The notes under the pieces: model-generated | Told to the model about the DNA's origin: nothing | What the model saw: only the letters and a program-made list of their open reading frames with translations | The model's database searches: none | Origin: Streptomyces lomondensis | GTDB lineage: Bacteria > Actinomycetota > Actinomycetes > Streptomycetales > Streptomycetaceae | Assembly (NCBI RefSeq): GCF_014651035.1 | Contig: NZ_BMWC01000013.1 | Location: 124,001-188,000 of the forward strand | Direction: 5' to 3' | Length of the DNA stretch: 64,000 nt | Part shown: one piece after another, positions 34,827-44,160 of the stretch | Position numbering within the stretch: position 1 is the stretch's first letter | Layout: each line of letters opens with the position of its first letter | Translations under genes and position numbers: made by a program

Positions 34827-35653
34827 TCACCTATGTGGACGTGGCCGCCGCGATGGTGTGGTGAGGCTGGCTGCCGCGCGGTTGGCCGGCCCGCCCCTTC
34901 GCTTCTCGGCCGTGACGTTCCGTGACACTCGGTCGAGTGTTAAGGCGGGTGTCGTGTCAGGGCCGTAGGGGCTCCAGTGCCTGAGGAAGGGCTTCAGGTC
35001 GTCGGCTCGTGGTTCGGGGATGTCGGGCGGTCGGGGCGGCGTGCTCAGCGGGTCGAGGCGCTCCTCGTTGGCTGCCGCCCAGTCGATCCATGCCTCGGAT
35101 CCGGTTCGGGTCTGCCCCGGCGGCATGGACTCGACTCGCGTGCGTACGGTGCTCACGTCCTCCGTCATTTCGAGTGGTGTGGGGCCAAGCCGCTTCCTGG
35201 GCTTCGAAGTGCCTGACGCGGTATACCTCGGCGTATCGGACGTGCGCTTCTTCCATGGCGGCCTCCTAGAGGATGCGCTTCTGGCGGTGTCGCGTTGATT
35301 TCGTCGAGACGTCTGTGTTCGGCGGCTTCACCGCGAAGGGTGACCTCCTGTGCGATCCCGGCAAGCTGGTCCTCGAGGAGGTGGCCGGGGGTGTCGGCCC
35401 ATTCGCTCGCCCGGTGCGGCTGGCCGCCGCTGAGATAATGCGGAGGCGTTCGGACGGGGCCTGGTGGAGCGCCTGGAGACTGGCGCGCGAAGGCGGCTAC
35501 GGACTCTATGAAGGGCCGCAGCAACCCGAGGAGACTTGTGTCTCTTGGATGTCCTGGCTTGTTTCCGTGAGTAATGGGGCCGGACTTGCCACACGACCCG
35601 GCACCTTCGGCAAGGTGAAGGTCCTCCCCGATGCCGGCGAGGTTGGGCTCCAT
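34827..35653 (-). pseudogene. Decayed conserved Streptomyces element-type protein
   Basis: Coding character passes through three frames. The first piece is SEWADTPGHLLEDQLAGIAQEV then EAAEHRRLDEINA (about 35420-35290). The second, after a TAG codon, is EAAMEEAHVRYAEVYRVRHF then EAQEAAWPHTTR (35270-35170). The third is EMTEDVSTVRTRVESMPPGQ, GSEAWIDWAAANEERLDPL, IPEPRADDLKPFLRHWSPYG (35171-34950). Together they read like one helical protein common on Streptomyces plasmids and integrative elements, as I recall; function unknown. Both inner pieces have plausible ATG codons (35256 with AGGAGG, 35168), so some translation is possible. An open ORF of 113 residues covers 34827-35168. Confidence 0.5.
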
Positions 35654-35922
35654 GGCTCACCCCGAACCAGTTCCTTCCGGCGGCCCTCGGTCGAAACCTG
35701 GCATCGGCGGCCGCCGGACGAGGAACTGCCCACGTTGTCCGCCCCGTCCACAGAGCCGAGGGATCCGGAGGAGGACGCGAATCCCCCGCTCGGGTAGTGC
35801 GCTGTCATGCCACCCCCTGGGCGCGGGGAGGAAAGTCGGCCGGTCGGGCCGGTCGTAGCTTTCGGGTGTGCCGAGCCGGAGACACGGGCGGCACGGTATC
35901 GATCGCTTCGAAAGGACCCCTC

Positions 35923-36585
35923 ATGTTCGACATCAACAAGGTGCAGGCCGCTCCGAGTTCGGACCTCCTCACGCCCGACAACGCGGTCATGCTCTTCGTG
36001 GACCACCAGCCGCAGATGTTCTTCGGCACCGGCAGCGGCGACCGCACCGCGATCATCAACAGCACGGTGGGCCTCGCCAAGGCGGCCCGGGCCTTCGACG
36101 TTCCGGCCGTCCTGACCACGGTCGCCGCCGAGTCGTTCTCCGGACCTCTGCTGCCGCAGCTCGCCGAGGTGTTCCCCAAGAACGAGATCGTCGACCGTAC
36201 GACCATGAACGCCTGGGAGGACGAGGCGCTGGTGGCGGCGGTCAAGGCGACCGGCCGCAAGAAGATCATCCTCTCCGGCCTGTGGACCGAGGTCTGCCTC
36301 GTCCTGCCCGCGCTCTCCGCCCTGGAGCAGGGTTACGAGGTGTACGTGGTCACCGACGCCTCCGGCGGCGTCAGCCCGGCCGCCCACGAGCACGCGCTCC
36401 AGCGGATGCTCGCCGCAGGCGCGGTGCCGGTGACCTGGGTGCAGGTGCTCCTGGAGCTCCAGCGCGACTGGGCGCGCCAGGAGACGTACGGCGCGGTCAT
36501 GGAGATCGTCAAGGCCCACGCGGGCGCCTACGGCCTCGGTGTCGTGTACGCGCAGAGCGTCATCGGCGCCCACGCGGCCGGCTGA
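35923..36585 (+). CDS. Isochorismatase-like cysteine hydrolase (YcaC-like)
   Basis: A 220-residue member of the isochorismatase-like hydrolases. The N-terminal catalytic Asp is in MLFVDHQPQMFFG; the Lys region is KATGRKKIILSGLWTEVCL, where Cys118 is the nucleophile position. The YcaC subgroup has unknown physiological substrates. AAAGGA precedes the ATG. It is the first gene of the long island operon; the DoxX gene starts 5 bp after the stop. Confidence 0.87.
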   Translation: MFDINKVQAAPSSDLLTPDNAVMLFVDHQPQMFFGTGSGDRTAIINSTVGLAKAARAFDVPAVLTTVAAESFSGPLLPQLAEVFPKNEIVDRTTMNAWEDEALVAAVKATGRKKIILSGLWTEVCLVLPALSALEQGYEVYVVTDASGGVSPAAHEHALQRMLAAGAVPVTWVQVLLELQRDWARQETYGAVMEIVKAHAGAYGLGVVYAQSVIGAHAAG

Positions 36586-36590
36586 CCTCC

Positions 36591-37112
36591 GTGGACACCG
36601 GCATTCTGATCCTGCGACTGCTGGTGGGCCTGCTCGTCGCCGGCCACGGGGTGCAGAAGGTCAGTACGCACCTGGGCGGCAGGGGACTGGAGGGCGGCGC
36701 GGAGGAGTTCCGCGCCGACGGATTCCGCGGCGGGGTCCTCACCGCGCTGGCGGCGGGCGGAGGCCAGATCGGATCCGGTCTGCTGCTCGCCGCCGGGCTC
36801 CTGACCCCGCTCGCCGCGACCGGGGCCATCGGGGTCATGACCGTCGCCCTCACCGTGAAGTGGCACCACGGTCTCTGGGTGCAGAACGACGGGTACGAGT
36901 ACCCGCTCGTCCTCATCGGCGCCTCCACCGCCCTGGCCGCCACCGGCCCCGGTGCCTGGTCCCTCGACGCGGCCCTCGGCCTCACGCCGTACGCGTTGTG
37001 GTGGGCAGCCCTCGCGCTGGTCGCCGGTGTCGGCAGTGGGCTCCTCACCCGGCTCGTCCTGCACCGGCGGGCGCCGGCGGCATCGCAGACCGCCACCCGC
37101 GGCCTCCGCTGA
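36591..37112 (+). CDS. DoxX family membrane protein
   Basis: A 173-residue protein with four transmembrane segments. The DoxX signature ILRLLVGLLVAGHGVQKV lies at the N-terminus and GSGLLLAAGLLTPLAATG in the middle. Family members take part in thiol or quinone redox; in mycobacteria DoxX joins superoxide dismutase and a sulfurtransferase in a membrane complex. The GTG start is 5 bp after the hydrolase stop, so the two are one transcript. Confidence 0.86.
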   Translation: MDTGILILRLLVGLLVAGHGVQKVSTHLGGRGLEGGAEEFRADGFRGGVLTALAAGGGQIGSGLLLAAGLLTPLAATGAIGVMTVALTVKWHHGLWVQNDGYEYPLVLIGASTALAATGPGAWSLDAALGLTPYALWWAALALVAGVGSGLLTRLVLHRRAPAASQTATRGLR

Positions 37113-37193
37113 GCGCACGCCGCTCGGACCGGGTCCGGCTGTACCGCCCCCAGGGCAGCCGGACCCTCCCTTCCACCCGATCAGGAGCATCTG

Positions 37194-37790
37194 ATGGACA
37201 CCGCGACCACCGCGTCACCCACCCCGATGCCGACCGGCGGCGGTCAGCCGCTGCTGCACCAGAAGGGCGGCGAGACCCAGGAGTTCGGCACGCTCAAGCA
37301 GCTGCCGATCGGCCTCGGCCACGACACCCGCATGTACGCGTGCCAGCGACTGAACCGCGTACTCGCCGACACGCAGATCCTCTACTCCCTCTACAAGAAG
37401 CACCACTGGCTCATGCGTGGCGCGACCTTCTACTCGCTCCACTTCATGCTGGACAAGCACGCGGAGACTCAACTGGCCATCGTGGACGCGCTGGCCGAGC
37501 GGATCCAGAGCCTCGGCGGTGTCGCGGTCGGAGACCCGCGCCACGTCGCTGAGCTGACCGCGATTCCCCGGCCGCCGGACGGTGTGGAGAAGGTCCCCGT
37601 CATGCTGTCGAGACTCCTCGACGCGCACGAGCGGATCCTGATCGACGCCCGGGACGCCGCCACCCGGATCTCGGCGGAGGGTGACGAGGGCAGCACCGAC
37701 CTGCTGGTCTCCGAGGTCATCCGTACCGGCGAGGCCCAGGTGTGGTTCCTGGCCGAGCACCTCGTGGACACCCCGCTGGTTCGCGGCTGA
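37194..37790 (+). CDS. Dps-family DNA-protection mini-ferritin
   Basis: A 198-residue Dps protein, longer than the usual 160-180 because of an N-terminal tail of about 35 residues. The ferroxidase motif is intact: KKHHWLMRG then LHFMLDKHAETQ, with His71, His83, Asp87 and Glu91. Dps oxidises Fe2+ with H2O2 and stores iron, protecting DNA. GATCAGGAGCATCTG precedes the ATG. The stop codon TGA shares its A with the ATG of the next gene, so Dps and the flavoprotein are translationally coupled. Confidence 0.9.
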   Translation: MDTATTASPTPMPTGGGQPLLHQKGGETQEFGTLKQLPIGLGHDTRMYACQRLNRVLADTQILYSLYKKHHWLMRGATFYSLHFMLDKHAETQLAIVDALAERIQSLGGVAVGDPRHVAELTAIPRPPDGVEKVPVMLSRLLDAHERILIDARDAATRISAEGDEGSTDLLVSEVIRTGEAQVWFLAEHLVDTPLVRG

Positions 37791-39217
37791 TGGACGACAC
37801 GTACGACGTCGTCGTGGTCGGTGGTGGGCCGGGCGGCGAGGTCGTCGCCGACCGGGTCGTGCGGTCCGGACTGACCGCCGTCGTCGTCGAGGCCGAGATG
37901 GTCGGCGGCGAGTGTTCCTACCGGGCGTGCGTGCCGAGCAAGGCCCTGCTGCGCCCCGGTGCGGCCCGGGAGGCCGCGCGGTCGGTCGACGGGGCCCGGC
38001 AGGCGGTGACCGCGGCGCTCGACCCGAAGCAAGTCCTGGCCCGCCGCGACCGGTTCACCGGCCGCGGTGACGACACCGGTCAGGCCGACTGGCTGAACGG
38101 CGCCGGCATACCTCTCGTACGAGGGCACGGGCGGCTCGCCGGTGAGCGCCGGGTGGAGGTGACCGGGGCCGACGGTACGGTCGGCACCCTCTGGGCCCGG
38201 CTCGCGGTCGTCCTCAGCCCCGGCACGGAACCTGCGCTGCCGCCGATCGAAGGGCTCGACCGGATCGGTGTGTGGACCAACCGGCAGGCCACCACGGCCG
38301 ATGCGGTGCCCGGGCGGCTCGTCGTCATCGGCGGGGGAGTGGTGGCCTGCGAGATGGCCACGGCCTGGCGCTCGCTCGGCTCCTCCGTCACCCTGCTCGT
38401 CCGCGACCAGGCCCTGCTGACCGGCTGGGAGCCGTGCGCCGGCGAAGAGGTCACCCGAGGCCTCACCGGACTGGGCGTCACGATCCGCTTCGGGGTCTCA
38501 GCCACCCGGGTCACCCGTGACGAGACCACCCGTACCGTGACCGTGGAGACCGATGACGGCGCCGCCCTCGTCTGCGACGAACTACTGGCCGCGGTCGGCC
38601 GTCGCCCGCGCACCGCGGATCTCGGTCTGGACACCGTCGGACTGTCGGCCGGTGACTGGCTCCCGGTGGACGACACCTGCCGCGTCACCGCCCTCGACGG
38701 GGACTGGCTCTACGCCGTCGGCGACGTGAACCACCGTGCGCCGCTGACCCACATGGCCAAGTACCAGGCCCGCGCCTGCGCGGCGGCGATCGCCGAGCGC
38801 GCCGGGGGCCGCCCCGCCGACACCGGCCGCCGGCAGGCCTGGAGCGCTGAGGCCGACCGCATCGCCGTCCCGCAGGCGGTTTTCACCCACCCCGAGATCG
38901 CGAGCGTCGGCCTCACCGAACGCGCGGCACGCGAAGCGGGAGTCGCCGTACGGGTGGTGGAGTACCGCGTCGACGACGTCGCCGGAGCCGCGCTGTACGC
39001 GGACGACTACCGAGGCCACGCCAAGCTCGTGGTCGACGAGACCCGGGGAGTCGTCGTCGGCTGCACGCTCACCGGCCCCATGGCGACCGAACTGATCCAC
39101 ACGGCCACCGTCGCCATCGTCGGAGAAGTCCCGCTCGAACGCCTGTGGCACGCCGTCCCCGCCTTCCCGACGGTCAGCGAGGTCTGGCTGCGCCTTCTCG
39201 AGGCGTACGGCCTCTGA
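37790..39217 (+). CDS. FAD-dependent pyridine nucleotide-disulfide oxidoreductase
   Basis: A 475-residue class I flavoprotein disulfide reductase. FAD loop VVVGGGPGGEVVADRV at the N-terminus; redox-active pair Cys42-x4-Cys47 in GGECSYRACVPSK; NAD(P) loop VVIGGGVVACEMA near residue 183; FAD-binding YAVGDVNHRAPLTHMAKYQ near 308. The C-terminal dimer domain has the base region WHAVPAFPTVSE, slightly different from the usual HAHPT. Mycothione, lipoamide and mercuric reductases share this scaffold. Overlap with dps suggests a shared redox or iron function; substrate unknown. Confidence 0.88.
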   Translation: MDDTYDVVVVGGGPGGEVVADRVVRSGLTAVVVEAEMVGGECSYRACVPSKALLRPGAAREAARSVDGARQAVTAALDPKQVLARRDRFTGRGDDTGQADWLNGAGIPLVRGHGRLAGERRVEVTGADGTVGTLWARLAVVLSPGTEPALPPIEGLDRIGVWTNRQATTADAVPGRLVVIGGGVVACEMATAWRSLGSSVTLLVRDQALLTGWEPCAGEEVTRGLTGLGVTIRFGVSATRVTRDETTRTVTVETDDGAALVCDELLAAVGRRPRTADLGLDTVGLSAGDWLPVDDTCRVTALDGDWLYAVGDVNHRAPLTHMAKYQARACAAAIAERAGGRPADTGRRQAWSAEADRIAVPQAVFTHPEIASVGLTERAAREAGVAVRVVEYRVDDVAGAALYADDYRGHAKLVVDETRGVVVGCTLTGPMATELIHTATVAIVGEVPLERLWHAVPAFPTVSEVWLRLLEAYGL

Positions 39218-39281
39218 GGCGTCCTCGGACCGTCACGCCGCCACCCACTGATCCCCGTACGTCTTACGAAGGAGAACTCCC

Positions 39282-40234
39282 ATGCCGAACAAACCGCTCC
39301 TCGAACCCGCCGCCCAGGCGTTCGCCGACGCCACCGCCCAGCCGCCGTTCCTCTACCAGATCCCGTCGCGGACGGCCGCAAAGCCGTGGACGGCGTCCAG
39401 AGCGGTGACGGGGTGCCGCTGCCCGCCGTCGACGAGGAGTGGGTCACCGTCCATGGCGGCCCCACCGGGGACGTCCGTGCCCGGATCGTCCGCCCCCGCG
39501 GCGCCACCGGCCCGCTCCCCGTCGTCCTCTACATCCACGGCGCGGGCTGGGTCTTCGGCAACGCCCACACCCACGACCGGCTCGTCCGCGAACTCGCCGT
39601 CGGCGCCCGGGCGGCCGTCGTCTTCCCCGAGTACGACCTGTCGCCCGAGGCCCGTTATCCCGTCGCCATCGAGCAGAACTACTCCGTTGCCCAGTGGATC
39701 GCCCGGGAAGGGCACCACAAGGACCTCGACGGCACCCGGATCGCCGTGGCGGGCGACTCCGTCGGCGGCAACATGACCGCCGCCCTCACCCTCATGGCCA
39801 AGCAGCGTGGCGACGTCCGCCTCGCCCACCAGGTCCTCTTCTACCCGGTCACCGACGCGAGCTTCGACACCGAGTCGTACCACGAGTTCGCCGAGGGCTA
39901 CTTCCTGCGGCGCGACGCCATGAAGTGGTTCTGGGACCAGTACACGACCGAAGAGGCCGAGCGCGCGCAGATCACCGCCTCGCCGCTGCGCGCCACGACC
40001 GAACAGCTCACCGGCCTGCCGCCCGCACTCGTCATCACCGCCGAGGCCGACGTCCTGCGCGACGAGGGCGAGGCGTACGCCGCCAAGCTCCGCGCCGCCG
40101 GAGTTCCGGTCACCGCTCTGCGCGTGCAGGGTGCCATCCACGACTTCGTCATGCTGAACGCGCTGCGGGAGACGCGCGCCGCCGAACTCGCCATCGGCCT
40201 CGCGGCCGGCACCCTGCGGGAGGCCCTGGCATGA
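39282..40234 (+). pseudogene. HSL-type alpha/beta hydrolase, split by a one-base frameshift
   Basis: The ATG at 39282 follows GAAGGAGAA and gives MPNKPLLEPAAQAFADATAQ then PPFLYQIP. At about 39363-39367 the coding frame moves: one G is missing where homologous reading would be P-V-A-D-G-R-K-A-V-D-G-V. Downstream the protein is intact: HGAGWVFG oxyanion motif, GDSVGGN nucleophile, a late Asp and His (AIHDF). A product could start internally at 39386 (282 residues). Its paralogue at 46451 is full length. Either a sequencing error or a fresh mutation. Confidence 0.75.
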
Positions 40235-42114
40235 CGGCGCCCTCGACCAGCATGCCCGTGGCGGGTCTCGTGCCCGCGCCGCGGCAGGAGGACGCACCGG
40301 CCGACCTCCTCGTCCGCAACGCGAAGGTGTTCACCGGTGACCCCGGCCGTCCGCAGGCCCACGCCGTCGCGATCCGCGACGGCAGGGTCGCCGCCCTCGG
40401 CGACGACCACGACCTCGCCCCCCTCGTCGGGCCGGGGACCAAGGTCGTCAACGCGCTGGGCCGACGGGTGATCCCCGGTCTGAACGACTCGCACCTGCAC
40501 GTCATCCGGGGCGGCCTGAACTACGTCCTGGAGCTCCGCTGGGACGGCGTACGCAGCCTCCGCCACGCCCTCGCGATGCTCCGCGAGCAGGCCGGCCGCA
40601 CACCCAAGGGGCAGTGGATCCGGGTCGTGGGCGGCTGGACCGCCGAGCAGTTCGCCGAACGCAGGATGCCGACCGTCGCCGAGCTGAACGCGGCCGCCCC
40701 CGACACCCCCGTCTTCGTCCTGCACCTCTACCAGTCGGCCCTGATGAACCGGGCCGCCGTACAGGCCGCCGGGTTCACCCGGGAGACCCCCGACCCGCGC
40801 GGCGGCCAGATCGTACGGGGCCGGGACGGCGAACCGAACGGGGTACTCCTCGCCGCTCCGGGCGCCCTCATCCTCTACTCCACCCTGGCCAAGGCCCCGG
40901 CCCTCGACGAGGCCGACAAACGGACCTCGACGCGGAACTTCCTGCGCGAACTCAACCGCTTCGGACTGACCTCAGCGGTCGACGCCGCCGGCGGATTCCA
41001 GAACTTCCCCGACAACTACGCCACCGTCGTCGACCTCGCCAGGTGGGGGGAGCTGTCGCTGCGGATCGCCTACCACCTCTTCCCGCAGACCGCCGGCCAG
41101 GAGCTCGCCGACCTCAAGCGCTGGACCGAGATGGTGAAGCCCGGGGACGGGGACGAGTGGCTCCGGCTCAACGGCGCGGGCGAGAACCTGACCTGGGCCG
41201 CCGCCGACTTCGAGAACTTCTCCGAACCGCGGCCCGAACTAGGGGCGTTCGAGCCCGAGTTCGAGAAGGCCGTCCGTCTCCTGCTGGAGAACGGCTGGGG
41301 CTTCCGGCTCCACGCGACCTACGACGAGACGATCCGCCGCGATCTGGCCGTCTTCGAGAAACTGGCCGCGGAAGGGCTCTTCCCCGGCGACAGCCGCTGG
41401 CTGTTCGACCACGCCGAGACCGTCTCCGCCGACAGCCTCGACCGCATCGCCGCACTCGGCGGCGCTCTGTCCGTCCAAAACCGGATGTCCTTCCAGGGCA
41501 CCGCCTTCCGTGACCGCTACGGCGCCGAGGCCGCCGCCCACACCCCGCCGGTGCGGGCCATGCTCGACCGCGGCCTGGCCGTCGCCGCCGGAACCGACGC
41601 CACCCGGGTCTCCTCGTACAACCCCTGGGTCGCCCTCCACTGGCTGGTCACCGGGCGCACGGTCGGCGGCACGGCGCTCGCACCGGCCGGCACCCTGATC
41701 GACCGGGAGACCGCCCTCGACCTCTACACGCGCGGCGGAGCCCGGCTCACCGGCGAGCAGGACGTCAAGGGCAGCCTCCGGGAAGGCTGGTACGGCGACC
41801 TCGCGATCCTGTCCGACGACTTCCTGACCGTGCCCGAGCACGCCATCCCCGACATCGAGTCCGTGCTCACCGTCGTTGGCGGCCGGATCGTCTACGCGAG
41901 CGCGGAGTACGCGGGACTCGACGAGGCCGTCCCGCCGGTCAGTCCGGAGTGGAGCCCGGTGGCCCACTTCGGCGGCTACCAGAGCGGTGCCCGCCAGGCG
42001 TCGCTGGTGGCCGAGGCCGTCGCCGAGTCCGAGCAGCACCGCCGGTGGCGCGTCGCGCGTGGCTCCACTCCCGAGACGCCCCCGTCGTTCATCGACCCCT
42101 GCTTCGAGCACTGA
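40231..42114 (+). CDS. YtcJ-like metal-dependent amidohydrolase
   Basis: A 627-residue amidohydrolase. The N-terminal beta-sandwich starts LLVRNAKVFTGDPG; the metal motif HxH is in GLNDSHLHVIRGG near residue 90. Further ligands are in FRLHATYDE (near 361) and WLFDHAETVS (near 393), and the late Asp is in AAGTDATRVSSYNP. The family splits amides or cyclic amides and includes NfdA formamide deformylases; exact substrate unknown. The ATG overlaps the hydrolase stop (ATGA). Confidence 0.85.
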   Translation: MTAPSTSMPVAGLVPAPRQEDAPADLLVRNAKVFTGDPGRPQAHAVAIRDGRVAALGDDHDLAPLVGPGTKVVNALGRRVIPGLNDSHLHVIRGGLNYVLELRWDGVRSLRHALAMLREQAGRTPKGQWIRVVGGWTAEQFAERRMPTVAELNAAAPDTPVFVLHLYQSALMNRAAVQAAGFTRETPDPRGGQIVRGRDGEPNGVLLAAPGALILYSTLAKAPALDEADKRTSTRNFLRELNRFGLTSAVDAAGGFQNFPDNYATVVDLARWGELSLRIAYHLFPQTAGQELADLKRWTEMVKPGDGDEWLRLNGAGENLTWAAADFENFSEPRPELGAFEPEFEKAVRLLLENGWGFRLHATYDETIRRDLAVFEKLAAEGLFPGDSRWLFDHAETVSADSLDRIAALGGALSVQNRMSFQGTAFRDRYGAEAAAHTPPVRAMLDRGLAVAAGTDATRVSSYNPWVALHWLVTGRTVGGTALAPAGTLIDRETALDLYTRGGARLTGEQDVKGSLREGWYGDLAILSDDFLTVPEHAIPDIESVLTVVGGRIVYASAEYAGLDEAVPPVSPEWSPVAHFGGYQSGARQASLVAEAVAESEQHRRWRVARGSTPETPPSFIDPCFEH

Positions 42115-42130
42115 ACGAGAGATCCCCACG

Positions 42131-42862
42131 ATGAGTACTGACCACGCCACCGCGGACGGCCCCGGCAGCGGGCCGCAGAGCGCGGTCCCGGGGCGACGCT
42201 TCGAGCCGGACCTCCGGTCGATGACCCGGATCACCCTGCGCCCCATCGCCTCACCCATGCCGCTCGGCTTCTTCACCGTGGCCATCGCCTCCGTGATGAC
42301 GGGATGCCTGCAGCTCGGATTCTTCGAGACCGATGCGCGCGCCGCCGTCGCCCTGTGCGTCCTGCCCGCCTTCGCCCTCCAACTCCTGGTGAGCGTACTG
42401 GCCTTCGGGGCCCGCGACGTGATCGCGGCGACGCTCATGGCCGTCTTCGCCGGCAGCTGGCTGGCCTACGCGCTCGTGATGTTCAGCGGCGCTGCCGACG
42501 GCCTGCGCGTCCTCGGCGTCTTCAACCTCGCGCTCCTCTGCTTCGGGGCGCTGATGACGGCCGTGACCCGGCCCAAGCGCGCGCTGTGGCTCGTGCTGGC
42601 GGTCTCCCTGCCCCGCTGGGCTGTTACCGGTCTGTCGGGTCTCACCGGCGCCGAATGGCTCACGCGGACGTCCGGCGCGCTCGGCCTCGTCGTGGCACTC
42701 GTCGCGATGTACGCCGCGTTCGCCCTGATGCTGGAGGACATGCGCAGCGAGGAGGTCCTGCCCATCGGTCGCAGTGGCCCTGCCCACGCCGCCGTGGAGG
42801 GCGACCTCACGGTCCAGCTTCGCAATCTCGAACGCCAGGCGGGCGTGCGACGCACGCTCTGA
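42131..42862 (+). CDS. GPR1/FUN34/YaaH-like integral membrane protein
   Basis: A 243-residue protein with about six transmembrane segments from residue 42 to 205. The entry sequence LRPIASPMPLGFFTVAIASV resembles the NPAPLG signature of YaaH/SatP acetate-succinate carriers. The C-terminal 35 residues are charged and cytoplasmic. It lies 16 bp after the amidohydrolase, so it could move a product such as acetate or another small acid, which is inference. Family assignment moderately sure. Confidence 0.65.
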   Translation: MSTDHATADGPGSGPQSAVPGRRFEPDLRSMTRITLRPIASPMPLGFFTVAIASVMTGCLQLGFFETDARAAVALCVLPAFALQLLVSVLAFGARDVIAATLMAVFAGSWLAYALVMFSGAADGLRVLGVFNLALLCFGALMTAVTRPKRALWLVLAVSLPRWAVTGLSGLTGAEWLTRTSGALGLVVALVAMYAAFALMLEDMRSEEVLPIGRSGPAHAAVEGDLTVQLRNLERQAGVRRTL

Positions 42863-42926
42863 CACGCGTCGCCCACTCCCACGCAGCCACCGCCCCATGC
42901 ACGCCGCGATCAGCACAGGAGCACCC

Positions 42927-43238
42927 ATGGAACCGCAGGTAGGAGACCGGCCGGAGAAGTCCCGGTACGAGGTCCTCGCCGGCGACGGCACCGAGACCGC
43001 AGGCTTCGCCGAGTACTTCCTCTCAGAGGACGAGATCGCCTTCATCCACACCGAGATCGACCCCCGGTTCGCCGGGCAGGGGCTGGGCGGACTGCTCGCT
43101 CAGGGCGCCCTCGACGACACCCGTGCACGCGGCCTGCACGTCCTGCCGTACTGCCCCTTCATCCGGGGGTGGATCCACAAGCACCCCGAGTACACCGACC
43201 TGGTGCCCGAGGCACGCCGCGCCCGCTTCGGCCTCTGA
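42927..43238 (+). CDS. Small GNAT N-acetyltransferase (YjdJ type)
   Basis: A 103-residue one-domain acetyltransferase. AGFAEYFLSEDEIAFIHTEID then RFAGQGLGGLLAQGALDDTRARG is the acetyl-CoA motif A with the pyrophosphate loop GQGLGG. CPFIRGWIHKHPEYTDLV is the diagnostic C-terminal motif of the YjdJ/GTLF3B group. ACAGGAG precedes the ATG. Substrate unknown. Confidence 0.88.
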   Translation: MEPQVGDRPEKSRYEVLAGDGTETAGFAEYFLSEDEIAFIHTEIDPRFAGQGLGGLLAQGALDDTRARGLHVLPYCPFIRGWIHKHPEYTDLVPEARRARFGL

Positions 43239-43297
43239 AACACCACGATTCCGCCTTCCTCACCCCCGCCACGCCCCGTCCACCAAGGAGTTTTTTC

Positions 43298-44023
43298 ATG
43301 TCCCGACACGCCAGCCCCACCGTCGTGCTGGTCCACGGCGCTTTCGCCGATGCCTCCAGCTACGCCCGCGTCATCCCCGAACTGACCGCCGCCGGCCTGA
43401 AGGTGCTCGCTCCGGCGGTGCCCAACCGCAGCCTCGTCGACGACGCCGCCTACATCGCCTCGGTGATCCGGGCCGTTGAAGGTCCCGTGATCCTGGTGGG
43501 CCACTCCTACGGCGGCGCCGTCATCACCCTCGCCGGCGCGGAGGACAACGTCCGCGCACTGGTGTACCTAGCGGGATACGCGCTGGAGGTGGGCGAGAGC
43601 CTGGGCGAGCTGCAGGGCCGCTTCCCCGACTCCGCTCTCGCCGACGCGCTCGTCTACACGCCGTTCCCCGTGGCGGGGTCCGATGAGACCGGCACCGACG
43701 TCTCGGTGGAGGCCGGGGAGTTCCCCGCGCTGTTCGCCGCGGACGTCGACCCCGAGCTCGCCGCGGTGCTCGCCGTCTCCCAGCGCCCCCTCGCCGCCCG
43801 GGCCTTCACGGAGGCGGCGCCGGTCGCGGCGTGGAAGAGCAAGCCCTCGTGGGGCCTGGTCGCCGGCTCCGACCGGACCATCAACCCTGATGTGGAGCGC
43901 TACGGTTACGAGCGTGCCGGCATGACGGTCGTCGAGGTCGACTCCTCGCACCTGGTCATGCTGGCCCAGCCGAAGGCCGTGGCCGAGCTGATCCAGGACG
44001 CGGTCCGGTCCACCGCCCACTGA
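43298..44023 (+). CDS. Alpha/beta hydrolase (EstC-like)
   Basis: A 241-residue hydrolase. VVLVHGAFADASSY holds the oxyanion HG; the nucleophile Ser70 is in VGHSYGG; the catalytic Asp is near GSDRTINPD and the His in DSSHLVMLAQPKAV. AAGGAG precedes the ATG. It is the last gene of the island operon and ends 24 bp before a hairpin. A frameshifted paralogue occurs at 52288. Confidence 0.88.
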   Translation: MSRHASPTVVLVHGAFADASSYARVIPELTAAGLKVLAPAVPNRSLVDDAAYIASVIRAVEGPVILVGHSYGGAVITLAGAEDNVRALVYLAGYALEVGESLGELQGRFPDSALADALVYTPFPVAGSDETGTDVSVEAGEFPALFAADVDPELAAVLAVSQRPLAARAFTEAAPVAAWKSKPSWGLVAGSDRTINPDVERYGYERAGMTVVEVDSSHLVMLAQPKAVAELIQDAVRSTAH

Positions 44024-44046
44024 CCTGCGGACGTGGCTCACGAGCC

Positions 44047-44080
44047 GTGCCGGGCTTGCCTTTCGAGGCAGGCCCGGCAC
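44047..44080 (+). terminator. Hairpin terminator of the island operon
   Basis: A 14-bp stem with one G-T pair (44047-44060 with 44067-44080) and a 6-base loop, 24 bp after the hydrolase stop. Confidence 0.8.
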
Positions 44081-44160
44081 CGCCGTTGGCGCCGCTGGCC
44101 TGCGGATCTGTCACATCTGACACACCGTACACTTCCTCGGGGCGGGAGGAATGAGGAGTT

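Noticed and set aside
35923..44023. Biosynthetic gene cluster for a siderophore (isochorismatase present)
   Set aside because: The hydrolase is YcaC-like, and no isochorismate synthase, adenylation or NRPS gene is present.
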